Origin: JAOUEA01 sp038249195
GTDB taxonomy: Bacteria > Actinomycetota > UBA4738 > HRBIN12
Assembly: GCA_038249195.1 (NCBI GenBank)
Contig: JBBRWM010000005.1
Span: 1-64,000 of the forward strand
Reading direction: 5' to 3'
DNA: 64,000 nucleotides
Shown here piece after piece: positions 1 through 8,913 of this stretch (its first letter is position 1; every line of letters begins with the position of its first letter). Made by a program: the position numbers and the translations under genes. Under the pieces are notes generated by a model, which saw only the letters and a list, made by a program, of their open reading frames with translations, did not search any database and was not told the DNA's origin.

Positions 1-37
1 CCCCCCCCGCCCCCCCCCCCGCCCCCCGGGGGGGGGC
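1..37. other. low-complexity C/G tract at contig end
   Basis: Bases 1-37 are almost only C with single G interruptions, followed by a G run. No gene is visible here. A homopolymer tract exactly at a contig end is more likely an assembly or read-end artefact than biology. Confidence 0.7.
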
Positions 38-65
38 CCGCGGCCGGTGGGCGAGAGCGGCGCGG

Positions 66-551
66 TCACTCCAGGCCGCGCGCCCGGGGATCGCGCGCCA
101 CTGGGGGCCGGTAGTCGGGGTCGGTCTTCGCCACCAGGAACTCCACCGCGGCCCAGGCGGCCTTGGAATTCGGGTAGGTCGCGAGCGGCACCCCGATGAG
201 CACCGCGAAGCTCGCCGCCAGCAGGGGGAATACCGGCACGTCGGGCACGGTCACTGCGAGTCCCACCACGAGCACGCCGATCCATAGCACCATCGCCACC
301 GTGAAGTTCAGCACCATGGCGCCGAGGTAGCCGCCCTCCTCCTTGTCGAAGCGGAGGCCGCATCGCAAGCAGGCAGTTCGCATGGTGAACCACGACGAGA
401 ACATGCCGCCGGCGACGCAGCGTGGGCAATGCTTGCGCACCCCCCGCAACAACGTGCCCAGCGATCCGACCTCGGGATACAGCGGCCGTCGCCCCCCGTT
501 CTGAGGCTCGGGCTCGAGCGAGCCCCACGGGTTCGGTGTCGCCGATGCCAC
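66..551 (-). CDS. DUF983 family membrane protein
   Basis: The 161-residue protein has a treble-clef-like zinc ribbon (CPRC near residues 42-45 and CLRC near 61-64) followed by two hydrophobic segments (about 79-102 and 105-125). This zinc-ribbon plus two-helix layout is that of the DUF983 family, whose function is unknown. The start is GTG at 551, with a GAGGGG stretch about 9 bases upstream. It is divergent from the DUF5318 gene at 644. The family call is from motif layout only. Confidence 0.75.
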   Translation of the reverse strand: MASATPNPWGSLEPEPQNGGRRPLYPEVGSLGTLLRGVRKHCPRCVAGGMFSSWFTMRTACLRCGLRFDKEEGGYLGAMVLNFTVAMVLWIGVLVVGLAVTVPDVPVFPLLAASFAVLIGVPLATYPNSKAAWAAVEFLVAKTDPDYRPPVARDPRARGLE

Positions 552-629
552 ATCAACCGCCCCTCGCCGCCCGTTGGTGCTCGCCCAAGGCTACGACCTT
601 CGGCCGGTACCCTCGTCCCGGCCCAGGGG

Positions 630-635
630 TAAACT
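630..635 (+). promoter_or_regulatory. -10 box TAAACT, 8 nt before ATG 644
   Basis: TAAACT lies 8 bases ahead of the start codon with no Shine-Dalgarno between, so the transcript probably begins at or next to the ATG. No good -35 hexamer is visible. Confidence 0.55.
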
Positions 636-643
636 TCTCCCCC

Positions 644-1060
644 ATGGCGAAGCAGACGAAGCGCACGCCGCTCGGTCGCAGCCGACGAGCCCAGCTCGGC
701 GTCATCGACTACACGCTCGCGAAGCGAGCCCTGCTGCGCGACGCCCAGGTCGGTGTGATCGGCCTGACCGACATCTGCGACGCACATCCGGAGCTGCTCC
801 GCGCGGCACGCCACGTCGGGGAGCCCACGCGCAACGACTGCCCCGTCTGCGGCAAGGTCAAGCTCGTCCTGCTCGCCTACGTGTTCGGCGACGGCCTGCG
901 CGATCAGAACGGACGGGTCTGGTCCATCGACACGGGCCTCAAGCTCGCCGCGGCCCACCCCGGGTCGGCGTGCTACGTCGTGGAGGTGTGCACGCGATGT
1001 CAATGGAACCACCTGCGCGAGTCGTTCACCGCCCGCCACCAGGTCACCGCGACCGGCTGA
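644..1060 (+). CDS. DUF5318 family zinc-ribbon protein
   Basis: This is a 138-residue soluble protein with two CxxC pairs, CPVC near 66-69 and CTRC near 116-119, which would bind a structural zinc. The N-terminal part is basic. The pattern fits DUF5318, an actinobacterial family of unknown function often found next to a class A penicillin-binding protein gene, as here. A longer reading frame opens upstream, but ATG 644 is chosen because the protein becomes family-like from there and a -10 box sits 8 bases before it. Confidence 0.8.
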   Translation: MAKQTKRTPLGRSRRAQLGVIDYTLAKRALLRDAQVGVIGLTDICDAHPELLRAARHVGEPTRNDCPVCGKVKLVLLAYVFGDGLRDQNGRVWSIDTGLKLAAAHPGSACYVVEVCTRCQWNHLRESFTARHQVTATG

Positions 1061-1158
1061 GGATCGAGGGACCGAACCACAGGGCCCGCCGCAGCGAATC
1101 ACCACGGAACCACCACCGCGCCCGGGCGCGCACACGCCGTGCGACGCAACCCCCCAGA

Positions 1159-1164
1159 TAGAAT
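1159..1164 (+). promoter_or_regulatory. -10 box TAGAAT, 9 nt before TTG 1174
   Basis: TAGAAT precedes a TTG start by 9 bases. There is no ribosome binding site, so the PBP mRNA is probably leaderless. Confidence 0.5.
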
Positions 1165-1173
1165 CGACGGGTC

Positions 1174-3405
1174 TTGGCTACCTCCGATACGATCCCACAG
1201 GGCAAGCACCTGCCCAAGCACGCGCCGCGCAAGGAGCACGCGGACAGACGCGGGTTCTTCCGTCGGTTCTGGTGGGTGTTCCTGCTCGTGCCGTTCTTGA
1301 TGATCTCGGTGGTCGGCGTGTCGCTCGTGGTGGCCTACCAACGTGTCCAGCTGCCCGACACCCTGCCCCCGATCCGCACCTCCTACCTCCTGGATCGCAA
1401 GGGCGATCAGCTCGCGTCGCTGCACGGCGCAGTGGACCGTACGATCGTGCCGCTCTCCCGTATCTCGCCGAACCTGCAGCACGCCGTGATCGCCACCGAG
1501 GACGCGGGCTTCTACAGCCACCCGGGCATCGACGTGCGGGGCATCGTGCGCGCGGCGTGGACCGACCTCGTGAGGAAGGGCACGGTCCAAGGAGCGTCCA
1601 CCCTCACGGAGCAGCTCGTGAAGAACGTGTACGCGGGCCAGTACGTCCGCAACGCCGACGGCACCACCGACTACGTGGTCCCCCCGCGCACGATCAAGGA
1701 GAAGATCCGCGAGGCTCTGCTGGCCATCAAGCTCGAGCAGAGCTACACCAAGGACCAGATCCTCGCGAAGTACCTCAACACGGTCTATTTCGGCCACGGC
1801 GCCTACGGCGCGGAGGCGGCGGCCCAGACCTACTTCGGCAAGCCGGCGAGCGACCTCACGGTGCTCGAGTCGGCCTCGCTCGCGGGCGTGTTGCACGCGC
1901 CCACCCTCTACGACCCCATCGCCAGCCCGTCCGACAACAAGTTCCGCCGGGACTACTCGCTCGACCAGATGGTCCGGTACGGCTACCTGGATGCTGCGAA
2001 GGCCGCGACGCTCAAGGCCAAGAAGTGCTGCGGCACGGTGAGCGGCGCCGGCGACACGATCCATGCCCCATACGGATCCGCGTACTTCGTGGACTACGCG
2101 CGTCAGGATCTGTTCGACCGCTACGGCAGCGCCCGGGTCTACGGCGGGGGACTGCGCGTGACCACGAGCCTGGACATGGGCATGCAGAAGGCCGCCTGGG
2201 ATGCCGTGCGCCAGGACCTTCCCTTCAAGAGCTACAACCCGTCGGCCGCGGTCGTCACGGTCGACGTGAAGACGGGTCAGGTGCTCGCGATGGTGGGCGG
2301 CCGCAACTTCAATCGTTCCAAGCTGAACCTCGCCACGCTGCGCGGCGGCTCGGGCCGTCAGGCCGGCTCCGCCTTCAAGGCCTTCACGCTCGCCGCGGCG
2401 CTCGAGAACAACTACTCGCTCAACGCCTACTGGCAGGGCCCCTCGACGATCACGATCAACGATCCCACGTGCGACGGGCCGACCGGCCCTTGGCAGCCCG
2501 TGAACGCGGGAGACGGCGAGGCGGGCACGTTCACCCTGCTGCAGGCAACGGAGCACTCGGTGAACACTGTCTTCGCGCAGGTGATCTCCCAGCTGGGCCC
2601 CGACACCGTGCGCAACATGGCCTACCGGTTGGGGATCCGCTCCCAGCTCCCGGCGGTCTGTGCGATCACGCTCGGCAGCGTCGCCGTCAACCCGCTCGAG
2701 ATGACGAACGCCTACGCCACCATCGCCGACCAGGGGACCCGGCATTGGGCCACTCCGCTCGTCGAGGTCGCGAACCAGCACGGCACCTCCATCGACGACG
2801 TGCGCTCGAAGGGCAAGGCGGTGCTCGATCCCGTGTACGCGGATCAGGTGACGCTGGCCCTGCGCGCGGTGGTCACGGGCGGCACGGGCTACGTCGCGAA
2901 CCTCGGGTCCCCCGTGGTGGCCGGGAAGACCGGCACGGCGAACGAGAACGTCGACGCATGGTTCTGCGGATACACCGTCCAGCTCGCCACGTGCGTCTGG
3001 GTGGGCTGGCCCCAGGGGGAGATCCCGTTGCAGAACATCATGGGCGTGCCCTCCGTGTACGGGGGCACGATCCCGGCCAAGATCTGGCACGACTACATGG
3101 CCGTGGCGACCGCGAAGTATCCGGCGCTCGACTTCCCGAGCGCCACCTACACGGGCTCGCTCGGCCCGACCGCGCCGGTGTACTCGCCCACGCCGAGCCC
3201 CACCGCGACGCCGAGCCCTTCGCCCAGCCCGAGCGCCTCGCCCAGCCCGAGCCCTTCGCCCAGCCCGAGCGCCTCGCCCACGCCGAGCGGTTCTCTTTCC
3301 CCGAGCGGATCTCCTTCTCCGACCACGGCCCCTCCGGCGTTGTCGCCCGCCGAGGCCCCGGCCCCCGTCTACGTGCCGCGGCGTGGCTGGTGGTCGACGA
3401 TCTAG
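1174..3405 (+). CDS. class A penicillin-binding protein (transglycosylase/transpeptidase)
   Basis: The 743-residue bifunctional peptidoglycan synthase has a basic cytoplasmic tail, one membrane anchor (about 31-53), a GT51 glycosyltransferase domain with EDAGFYSHPG near 109 and QGASTLTEQ near 140, and a transpeptidase domain. The transpeptidase motifs are SAFK (about 399), SVN (about 467) and KTGTA (about 585). The last 60 or so residues form a Pro/Ser/Thr-rich extracellular tail encoded by degenerate short repeats. The start is TTG. It ends inside a TCTAGA palindrome that also supplies the stop of the convergent histidine kinase gene. Confidence 0.95.
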   Translation: MATSDTIPQGKHLPKHAPRKEHADRRGFFRRFWWVFLLVPFLMISVVGVSLVVAYQRVQLPDTLPPIRTSYLLDRKGDQLASLHGAVDRTIVPLSRISPNLQHAVIATEDAGFYSHPGIDVRGIVRAAWTDLVRKGTVQGASTLTEQLVKNVYAGQYVRNADGTTDYVVPPRTIKEKIREALLAIKLEQSYTKDQILAKYLNTVYFGHGAYGAEAAAQTYFGKPASDLTVLESASLAGVLHAPTLYDPIASPSDNKFRRDYSLDQMVRYGYLDAAKAATLKAKKCCGTVSGAGDTIHAPYGSAYFVDYARQDLFDRYGSARVYGGGLRVTTSLDMGMQKAAWDAVRQDLPFKSYNPSAAVVTVDVKTGQVLAMVGGRNFNRSKLNLATLRGGSGRQAGSAFKAFTLAAALENNYSLNAYWQGPSTITINDPTCDGPTGPWQPVNAGDGEAGTFTLLQATEHSVNTVFAQVISQLGPDTVRNMAYRLGIRSQLPAVCAITLGSVAVNPLEMTNAYATIADQGTRHWATPLVEVANQHGTSIDDVRSKGKAVLDPVYADQVTLALRAVVTGGTGYVANLGSPVVAGKTGTANENVDAWFCGYTVQLATCVWVGWPQGEIPLQNIMGVPSVYGGTIPAKIWHDYMAVATAKYPALDFPSATYTGSLGPTAPVYSPTPSPTATPSPSPSPSASPSPSPSPSPSASPTPSGSLSPSGSPSPTTAPPALSPAEAPAPVYVPRRGWWSTI
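3190..3325 (+). repeat. degenerate PSPS-type coding repeat in PBP tail
   Basis: Repeated short units (variants of cccagcccgagc and tcgcccagc) encode a run of Pro-Ser, Ala-Ser and Thr-Pro steps. Such tails usually act as flexible wall-spanning linkers. Copy number may vary between strains. Confidence 0.75.
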
Positions 3406-5549
3406 ACCTCGTGCACCGCGAGCTCGCGGTCGGCGCCGCTCTCCTCCAGGGGCAGCGTTGCGAGGATCGTCGTGCCGCGACTGGGGGAGGAGCGTACGAC
3501 GAAGGTTCCGCTCGCGAGCTCGACGCGTTCGCGCATGGACGCGAGCCCGACGCGCCCCTCCCGGAGGTACTCGCGGCTGCGGGCGGCGTCGAAGCCTCGC
3601 CCGTCGTCTTGGACCTCGATCCGGACCTGGACGTCGTCCGCCTCGAGGTTGACCGTGAGCATGTCCGCTTCAGCGTGCTTCGCGGCGTTGGAGAGCGCCT
3701 CTTGGACCACGCGGTAGGCCAGCGTCTCGAGGTCTTCTGACAGGCTCGTGGCGAGACGGCTCGCGAACTCGGCGTGCACGCCCTGGTCGTCCCCGAAGCG
3801 CTTCACCATCTCGAGCAAGGCCGGCGCGAGCCCGCGCTCTTCCAGGACCGGCGGCCGAAGGCCCGACATGAGCCGTCGGAGGGCGTCGGCCTCGGACGTG
3901 AGCTCCACGCGGATGCGCGAAAGCACCTCCATGCCGCGCTCCGTGTCGCCGGCCTTGATCATGAGCAGGGCCGCCTCAAGCGAGAGCGAGGCGGCGCTCA
4001 CGCCCTGCACGGGGCCGTCGTGGAGATCGCGAGCCACGCGGTTGCGTTCGGCCTCGATCGCGGCGTTCGTGCGGCGCAGGAGCCGCGTGCGGTCCTCGTC
4101 GCGATCCTGCAGGAACTTGAACAACGAGCGGATCGTCTGGTCGGCCACCCGGGCGGCCGTGACGTCCCGCACGAGCATGAGCGTTCGCGGCGGGGACGTC
4201 GGGATCTGCGACACGCGCGACTCGAGGAACAGCGGCTGCCCCTCGGCGCGGCGCACCTCGGCCTCGGCGGCCTGCGGGAGCGACGCGAACGACTCGTTCG
4301 CCCCCGTCACGGCGGCCGCAAGGGCGGACCACGGCTGGCCCTCCACGGCCTCCCGATCCAGACGGACCATCCGGCACAGGGCATTGTTCGCGCGGATGAC
4401 CACGCCCCGCTCGTCGAGCTCCACGACCCCGTCCTCGGCGGCATCGAACACCGATCGCAGGTGCTCCTCCGACTGCCCGAGGGTCTCGTTGGCTTCACGG
4501 ACGCGCTCGAGGGCCCGGTCGGCTTCCTGCAGGGCCGCCTCCTTGTCCGCGAGCGCGGCCCTCACCTCGCGATGGCCCTGCGTGCTGGCCACCTGGTTCG
4601 CCACGATACGCACAGCCACGCCCATGCCCAGCAGGACGATGATCACCGTTGACGCCAGGTCGTCGATGCCTCGGCGTTGGTCCAGGAGCGCCACCACGGA
4701 GAGCGCGGCGCATGCGCTCACGACGGCGAGCATGGTGAGCACAGGTCGGCTCCACCGAGGGCGCTCGACCGCATCGGTGGGCTGGTGCCGCGGTTGCAGC
4801 AAGGTGATCGCCGCGAACGCCAGGGGGGCGAGCGCGAGGCTGAGGTCGATCCACGTCGACGTGCCGGAGAACGACCCGTGCACCCACTGGTAGCCGAAGC
4901 CGGCGGTGGCCGTCGCGGTGACCGCGAACGCGATCGCCTGCATGAGGTGCTCCCGATCGGGGACCCACAGAGCGATCCCGCAGAAGACCGCCAGCTGGGT
5001 GGCGGCGAGCAGCGCGAACACGGCCGCGGAGAAGGCGGTCTGCGCGTCCGAGCCCACGGGGCGGATCAGGAGGTACAGCATGGCCGTGATGGACGCCGTG
5101 ATGAGGAGCAGGTCGATCGTGAGCTCCCTGCGCTCCCGCGGCGCGAAGTGCTCCCTCGCCTCGGCCTCCGCGAGCTTCAGCAGCGGGATCATGAGGACGA
5201 GGAAGATCGCGTCGGAGGGCCGCGGCTGGTAGCTGCCGGGCCGCGCCACGTCGAACACGAAGAAGAGCGCGTTGCCGATGCCGAGCAGCACCAGGGTCCA
5301 TGCGAGCCAGATCGCGCCGTGCCACGCGCCGCCCTGGACCGCCCGCGCGATCACGAGCGCGCTCAGGACGCACGTGATGGCGACCATCGCCTCTGAGGCG
5401 AGCGCCTGCGAGCGCGTCCCCGAGGGCAGCGCGACGTACACGGCCACGACGGCCAGTGCCGTCAGGCCGAGCAGGATCGCCGTCCACGAGGAACGGGCGG
5501 TGCGGGGGGCGTCGCTCATGTCGATCCATGATGGCGGCTGTGGCTCCAT
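3402..5549 (-). CDS. membrane sensor histidine kinase (NarX/DesK class)
   Basis: The 715-residue protein has about eight membrane helices in its first 270 residues, then a coiled-coil stretch, a PAS domain (about 355-440), a HisKA_3 dimerisation domain with the phospho-acceptor His near 510 in RDLHDGPVQ, and a HATPase domain (NAAKH near 625, DDGRGF near 650). It should phosphorylate the NarL-type regulator encoded just upstream on the same strand. ATG 5549 is used, but ATG 5519 (MSDAP) is equally possible because neither has a strong ribosome site. The sensed signal is unknown. Confidence 0.88.
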   Translation of the reverse strand: MEPQPPSWIDMSDAPRTARSSWTAILLGLTALAVVAVYVALPSGTRSQALASEAMVAITCVLSALVIARAVQGGAWHGAIWLAWTLVLLGIGNALFFVFDVARPGSYQPRPSDAIFLVLMIPLLKLAEAEAREHFAPRERRELTIDLLLITASITAMLYLLIRPVGSDAQTAFSAAVFALLAATQLAVFCGIALWVPDREHLMQAIAFAVTATATAGFGYQWVHGSFSGTSTWIDLSLALAPLAFAAITLLQPRHQPTDAVERPRWSRPVLTMLAVVSACAALSVVALLDQRRGIDDLASTVIIVLLGMGVAVRIVANQVASTQGHREVRAALADKEAALQEADRALERVREANETLGQSEEHLRSVFDAAEDGVVELDERGVVIRANNALCRMVRLDREAVEGQPWSALAAAVTGANESFASLPQAAEAEVRRAEGQPLFLESRVSQIPTSPPRTLMLVRDVTAARVADQTIRSLFKFLQDRDEDRTRLLRRTNAAIEAERNRVARDLHDGPVQGVSAASLSLEAALLMIKAGDTERGMEVLSRIRVELTSEADALRRLMSGLRPPVLEERGLAPALLEMVKRFGDDQGVHAEFASRLATSLSEDLETLAYRVVQEALSNAAKHAEADMLTVNLEADDVQVRIEVQDDGRGFDAARSREYLREGRVGLASMRERVELASGTFVVRSSPSRGTTILATLPLEESGADRELAVHEV

Positions 5550-5669
5550 CGCTCCATCACCCAGACGAGGGAACCCGGCCGACCGACGGCCTAGCCCGGG
5601 GAAGGGCCCTTCGGGACCGAACGGACGGGGTGTGCGGCGCGACTCAGGCGCGGCTGCGGAGCCTCCGGC

Positions 5670-6308
5670 TCACTCGATCAAGCGCCGGCGCAGCGCCTCG
5701 GCGACGGCCGCGGTCCGGTCGGAGGCGCCGAGCTTCTCGAAGATGTGCTCGAGGTGGGTCTTGACGGTGTCGGGCGAGATGTACAGACGCTCGGCGATGT
5801 CGCGGTTCGTGTGGCCGAACGCGAGGAGCTGGAGCACCTCGACCTCCCGGGCGGTGAGGGTCTCGGCCTTGCGATCGCGTTCTTTGGCGGTGGACAACTC
5901 TTCGGCCAGCGCCACCACGAGCTGCGGATCGATGACCATGTTGCCTCCCGCCACCAGCCGCACGGTCTGGATCAGGTGCTCGGCGTCGCGCGCCTTCAAG
6001 ACGTAGCCACGGGCGCCGCTGCGAACCGCTTCCACGACGAACTGCCGGTCGTCGTAGGCGGTGAGCATGATGACGCCGACGTCGGGGTGCTTGTCGCGCA
6101 GCTCCCGCGCGGCCTCGAGCCCGTCCATCTCGGGCATCCGGATGTCGACGAGCGCGATGTCCGTTTCGTGCGTTCCCACCAGGTCCAGCAGCTCGGCGCC
6201 GTTCGACGCCTCCGCGACGACCTCGATGCCGTCGGCCATATCCAGGTAGCGCCGCAGTCCTTGACGGACGAGTGAATGGTCGTCCGCGATGGCAACCCGG
6301 ATCGTCAC
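5670..6308 (-). CDS. NarL/LuxR-family response regulator
   Basis: The 212-residue protein has a receiver domain (acidic pair D9-D10, phospho-acceptor D55, conserved Lys near 104) and a C-terminal LuxR-type helix-turn-helix (about 147-212). It starts at GTG 6308 behind a GGGGAGA ribosome site. The reading frame stays open far upstream, but only as antisense to other genes. It is transcribed ahead of the kinase gene at 3402-5549 with a 120-base gap, so the two should form one two-component system. Confidence 0.9.
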   Translation of the reverse strand: MTIRVAIADDHSLVRQGLRRYLDMADGIEVVAEASNGAELLDLVGTHETDIALVDIRMPEMDGLEAARELRDKHPDVGVIMLTAYDDRQFVVEAVRSGARGYVLKARDAEHLIQTVRLVAGGNMVIDPQLVVALAEELSTAKERDRKAETLTAREVEVLQLLAFGHTNRDIAERLYISPDTVKTHLEHIFEKLGASDRTAAVAEALRRRLIE

Positions 6309-6394
6309 GATCTCCCCTCTGGCGTTCGGTCTGCCACATCCTAGTGGTTCCCGCTCGTGGGGGCGCTCAGCCGGGGGGAAATGCTCGAGCTCCT

Positions 6395-7588
6395 TCAGAA
6401 CACGTGCCACCAGTTGATGAACAGGAGCGCGAGGACCCCGTAGCCGGCCGCGAACGAACCCACGACGAGGGGTTCGCTCAGGCGCCTGCGTTCGACCGCG
6501 AACGCGAAGACCCAGAACGCGGGGAAGATCACCGCCACGAACCGAGGCATCGACAGCAGCGGGCGACCGGGCGTCGGCGCGCTGAGCTCGACCAGCAGGC
6601 TGAGGCCCGCGTACGTGAGGTAGGGGGCGCGCAGCCTCCGCCACCCGGCGATCACCGCCACGAGCACGACCCCGACCACGAGCAGGTCGATCAGCCAGTA
6701 CGAGGAGTACCTCGCGGCGAGGTGCACGGCGTCTGTGAGGCTCGTCCAGGGCGCGGCGAGGTCGCGGTTCCAGTTCGTCTGGGCGCGGATCGGCGCCCAG
6801 GCGTCGCCGGAACGGACCTGCCAGTACGCGAGGTAGGCCAGTGGCCCGAGCGCCGTCGCGGCCGCCGCCGCCATCCTGGGCACGAGCGCACGCGCATCGC
6901 GGCGCCATTGGAGCCACGCCTCGACCGCGAGGGCGGGGCCGAGCAGCAGGCCGACGTTGCGCGTCGCGGCCGCGAGCGCGGCCATCACGGCCGCCCACCC
7001 CCAACGGTCGCGCCGGGCGAACCAGAACGCGGAGATCGACAGGAGCAGGAACGTCGACTCGGTGTACGGGGCGAGGAAGAAGAACGCCGTGGGGAAGATC
7101 GCGAGGAAGACGACGGCGCGCCGTGCCATCGCCTCCGATGCGAACTCCAGGCGCGTCAAGGCGTGCAGCATCACGAGCGCCGCGAGGAACGAGGCGTTGG
7201 CGACCACGAGCGCCGCGCCGAGCGGGCCGACGAAGGGCAGCAGAGCGACGACGCGCACCGCGAGCGGGTACAGGGGGAAGAACGCCGCGCTGTTGTCGTC
7301 CGAGCGGTAGCCAGTCGTGGCGAGGCGCAGATACCAGGCCGCATCCTGACGTTCGGTCGCGTCCACAGCGTTGTGCCAACCAGGCTCGAGGGGGGCGATC
7401 GGCCAGCCGGCCACGGCGGGGAGCTCCCCCCCCCGCGGCGTGATGGGCCCGACCCCCGCCACGGAGAGCAGGCTCAACCCGATCCGCACGGCGAGGAAGA
7501 CGAGCAGGCAGTACTTCACGCCGTCCCGAACCCGGACGGGAACCGCCGCGGCGTCCGCGGCTGCGGCCGGATCCGCGGGTGCGCTCAC
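6395..7588 (-). CDS. PIG-V-like integral membrane mannosyltransferase
   Basis: This 397-residue protein is almost entirely hydrophobic. It has the AAFFPLYPL signature and the preceding WYLRLATTGY stretch typical of PIG-V/Gpi18-type mannosyltransferases, which use polyprenyl-phosphate sugars on the outer face of the membrane. GTG 7588 overlaps the stop of the upstream glycosyltransferase gene (GTGA), so the two are translationally coupled and may build the same glycolipid or glycoprotein. Substrate unknown. Confidence 0.75.
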   Translation of the reverse strand: MSAPADPAAAADAAAVPVRVRDGVKYCLLVFLAVRIGLSLLSVAGVGPITPRGGELPAVAGWPIAPLEPGWHNAVDATERQDAAWYLRLATTGYRSDDNSAAFFPLYPLAVRVVALLPFVGPLGAALVVANASFLAALVMLHALTRLEFASEAMARRAVVFLAIFPTAFFFLAPYTESTFLLLSISAFWFARRDRWGWAAVMAALAAATRNVGLLLGPALAVEAWLQWRRDARALVPRMAAAAATALGPLAYLAYWQVRSGDAWAPIRAQTNWNRDLAAPWTSLTDAVHLAARYSSYWLIDLLVVGVVLVAVIAGWRRLRAPYLTYAGLSLLVELSAPTPGRPLLSMPRFVAVIFPAFWVFAFAVERRRLSEPLVVGSFAAGYGVLALLFINWWHVF

Positions 7589-8823
7589 GCGGGCTGCGCC
7601 TCGGCGGCCGCCGGTGGCCCGGCCGCCAGCGGCATCGACTCGATGGGCAGCGCCTGGTGCTGCTCGCGGATCCAGGCGACGACGCACCACACCAGGATCG
7701 CCGCGCGGATCAGCACCATCGCCTCGAACCATGCCTGCGGCGTTCCCCAGCCCCCCCGCAACCGCCCGAACCACCAGAACCTGGTCACGAACACGCCGAC
7801 GTCGGCGATCTCGAAGGCGATGAAGCGCCCGAGGCCGGGCAGGGCCAGGGCGAACCAGGGCACGAGCCACAGCCCGTACTGCGGCGAGTACACCTTGTTG
7901 GACAGCAGGAAGATCGCGATCAGGGGGAACCCCAAGGTCCAACGCGGGAAGTCGGGGAACCGTCGCGCCCGCAGTCCCCACACGAGCGCCGATCCCGCGA
8001 GGAAGATCGCAGCGCCGAGCATGTTCGCCGCCCTCGTGGACACGCACAGCGCGTCCGCGTGGCGACAACCGATGTACCAGAGGCTGTCGAAGTCGGCCGG
8101 CCGCGTGGAGTTGAAGGAGAAGAACCGGATCCAACTCGACGGCGAGGCGAGGAGGAACGGGAGGTTCACCACGGCCCAGGCGCCGGCCGTGGTCCAGCCG
8201 AGTGTCACGGCGGCATCGGGCCGGCGCTCCCGGAGGCGCTGGGCGATGAACGGCACGACGAGCAGGGCCGGATAGAGCTTGGCGCCGGCCCCCAGGCCGA
8301 GCATGGATCCCGCCCAGCCGTCTCGACGCCGCATCAAGAACAGGACTCCGGCCGTTGCGAACGCCACCGCCAGCAGGTCCCAGTTCATCGTGCCGTACAC
8401 CAGCAGGGTGGGCGCGAGGGCGAAGTAGAGCGCCCGCGGGCCGGCCATGACGTACAGGCAGAACCCGATCGTCAGGGCGCACAGCAACAACAGCGCCGCG
8501 TTCACGTAGTAGAAGCTGCCGAAATGAGGACCGGATATCCACGCGGCCCCACGCATGAAGTACATCGTGAGTACCGGATACTCGTCGCAGTTCTGCCCCG
8601 GGACCGTGGCGCATCCGTCCACGAACGGGAGGCGGCCGCCAGCCAGCTGTTCGGTGTTGAGGAGCGGGACGATGTCGGAGTAGCACAGCCACGCGTATTG
8701 GCGCCCGTCGCCCCAGCTGCCGGCGGCGCACGGCGCCTTCATCGCGGTCCCAACCGCCATCGTGCCCGTGACGCACATGAGGACGACGGCCAGGCTCACC
8801 ACGGGTCGCACGGCGCGCGTCAT
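7585..8823 (-). CDS. GT87/DUF2029-type membrane glycosyltransferase
   Basis: This 412-residue protein has about ten membrane helices and resembles GT87 (DUF2029) polyprenyl-phosphomannose-dependent alpha-mannosyltransferases. The motif GAGAKLYPALLVVPF near residue 165 and SNKVYSPQYGLWLVPW near 310 are characteristic. The first helix (residues 1-27) is followed by an extracytoplasmic loop holding several Cys. ATG 8823 is preceded at 8 bases by a -10-like box. It forms a coupled pair with the PIG-V-like gene. Confidence 0.8.
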   Translation of the reverse strand: MTRAVRPVVSLAVVLMCVTGTMAVGTAMKAPCAAGSWGDGRQYAWLCYSDIVPLLNTEQLAGGRLPFVDGCATVPGQNCDEYPVLTMYFMRGAAWISGPHFGSFYYVNAALLLLCALTIGFCLYVMAGPRALYFALAPTLLVYGTMNWDLLAVAFATAGVLFLMRRRDGWAGSMLGLGAGAKLYPALLVVPFIAQRLRERRPDAAVTLGWTTAGAWAVVNLPFLLASPSSWIRFFSFNSTRPADFDSLWYIGCRHADALCVSTRAANMLGAAIFLAGSALVWGLRARRFPDFPRWTLGFPLIAIFLLSNKVYSPQYGLWLVPWFALALPGLGRFIAFEIADVGVFVTRFWWFGRLRGGWGTPQAWFEAMVLIRAAILVWCVVAWIREQHQALPIESMPLAAGPPAAAEAQPA

Positions 8824-8831
8824 CTCGGCGC

Positions 8832-8837
8832 ATGGTA
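8832..8837 (-). promoter_or_regulatory. -10 box TACCAT, 8 nt before ATG 8823
   Basis: On the minus strand TACCAT precedes the glycosyltransferase start by 8 bases, with no Shine-Dalgarno. It is divergent from the MerR promoter at 8900. Confidence 0.5.
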
Positions 8838-8892
8838 GCCCGGGCCGCACCGGCGCCGGCCCTCTGACGGCCCCGCTGGACCCTTCGAGCGT

Positions 8893-8907
8893 CCACTCGT
8901 AGAGTGG
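8893..8907 (+). promoter_or_regulatory. inverted repeat CCACTC-GTA-GAGTGG over the merR -10
   Basis: A perfect 6-bp inverted repeat with a 3-base spacer covers the -10 box (TAGAGT, 8900-8905) that lies 8 bases before the MerR-type regulator's GTG. Its position suits an autoregulatory operator; this is inference. Confidence 0.45.
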
Positions 8908-8913
8908 GCGGTC

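Noticed and set aside
1..37. Poly-C/poly-G tract as a biological repeat or origin element
   Set aside because: It lies exactly at the contig end, contains almost no other bases and looks like a read or assembly artefact.
1099..3090. 663-codon open frame antisense to the PBP gene
   Set aside because: It is a GC-rich shadow frame; the opposite strand encodes a clear PBP with all motifs.
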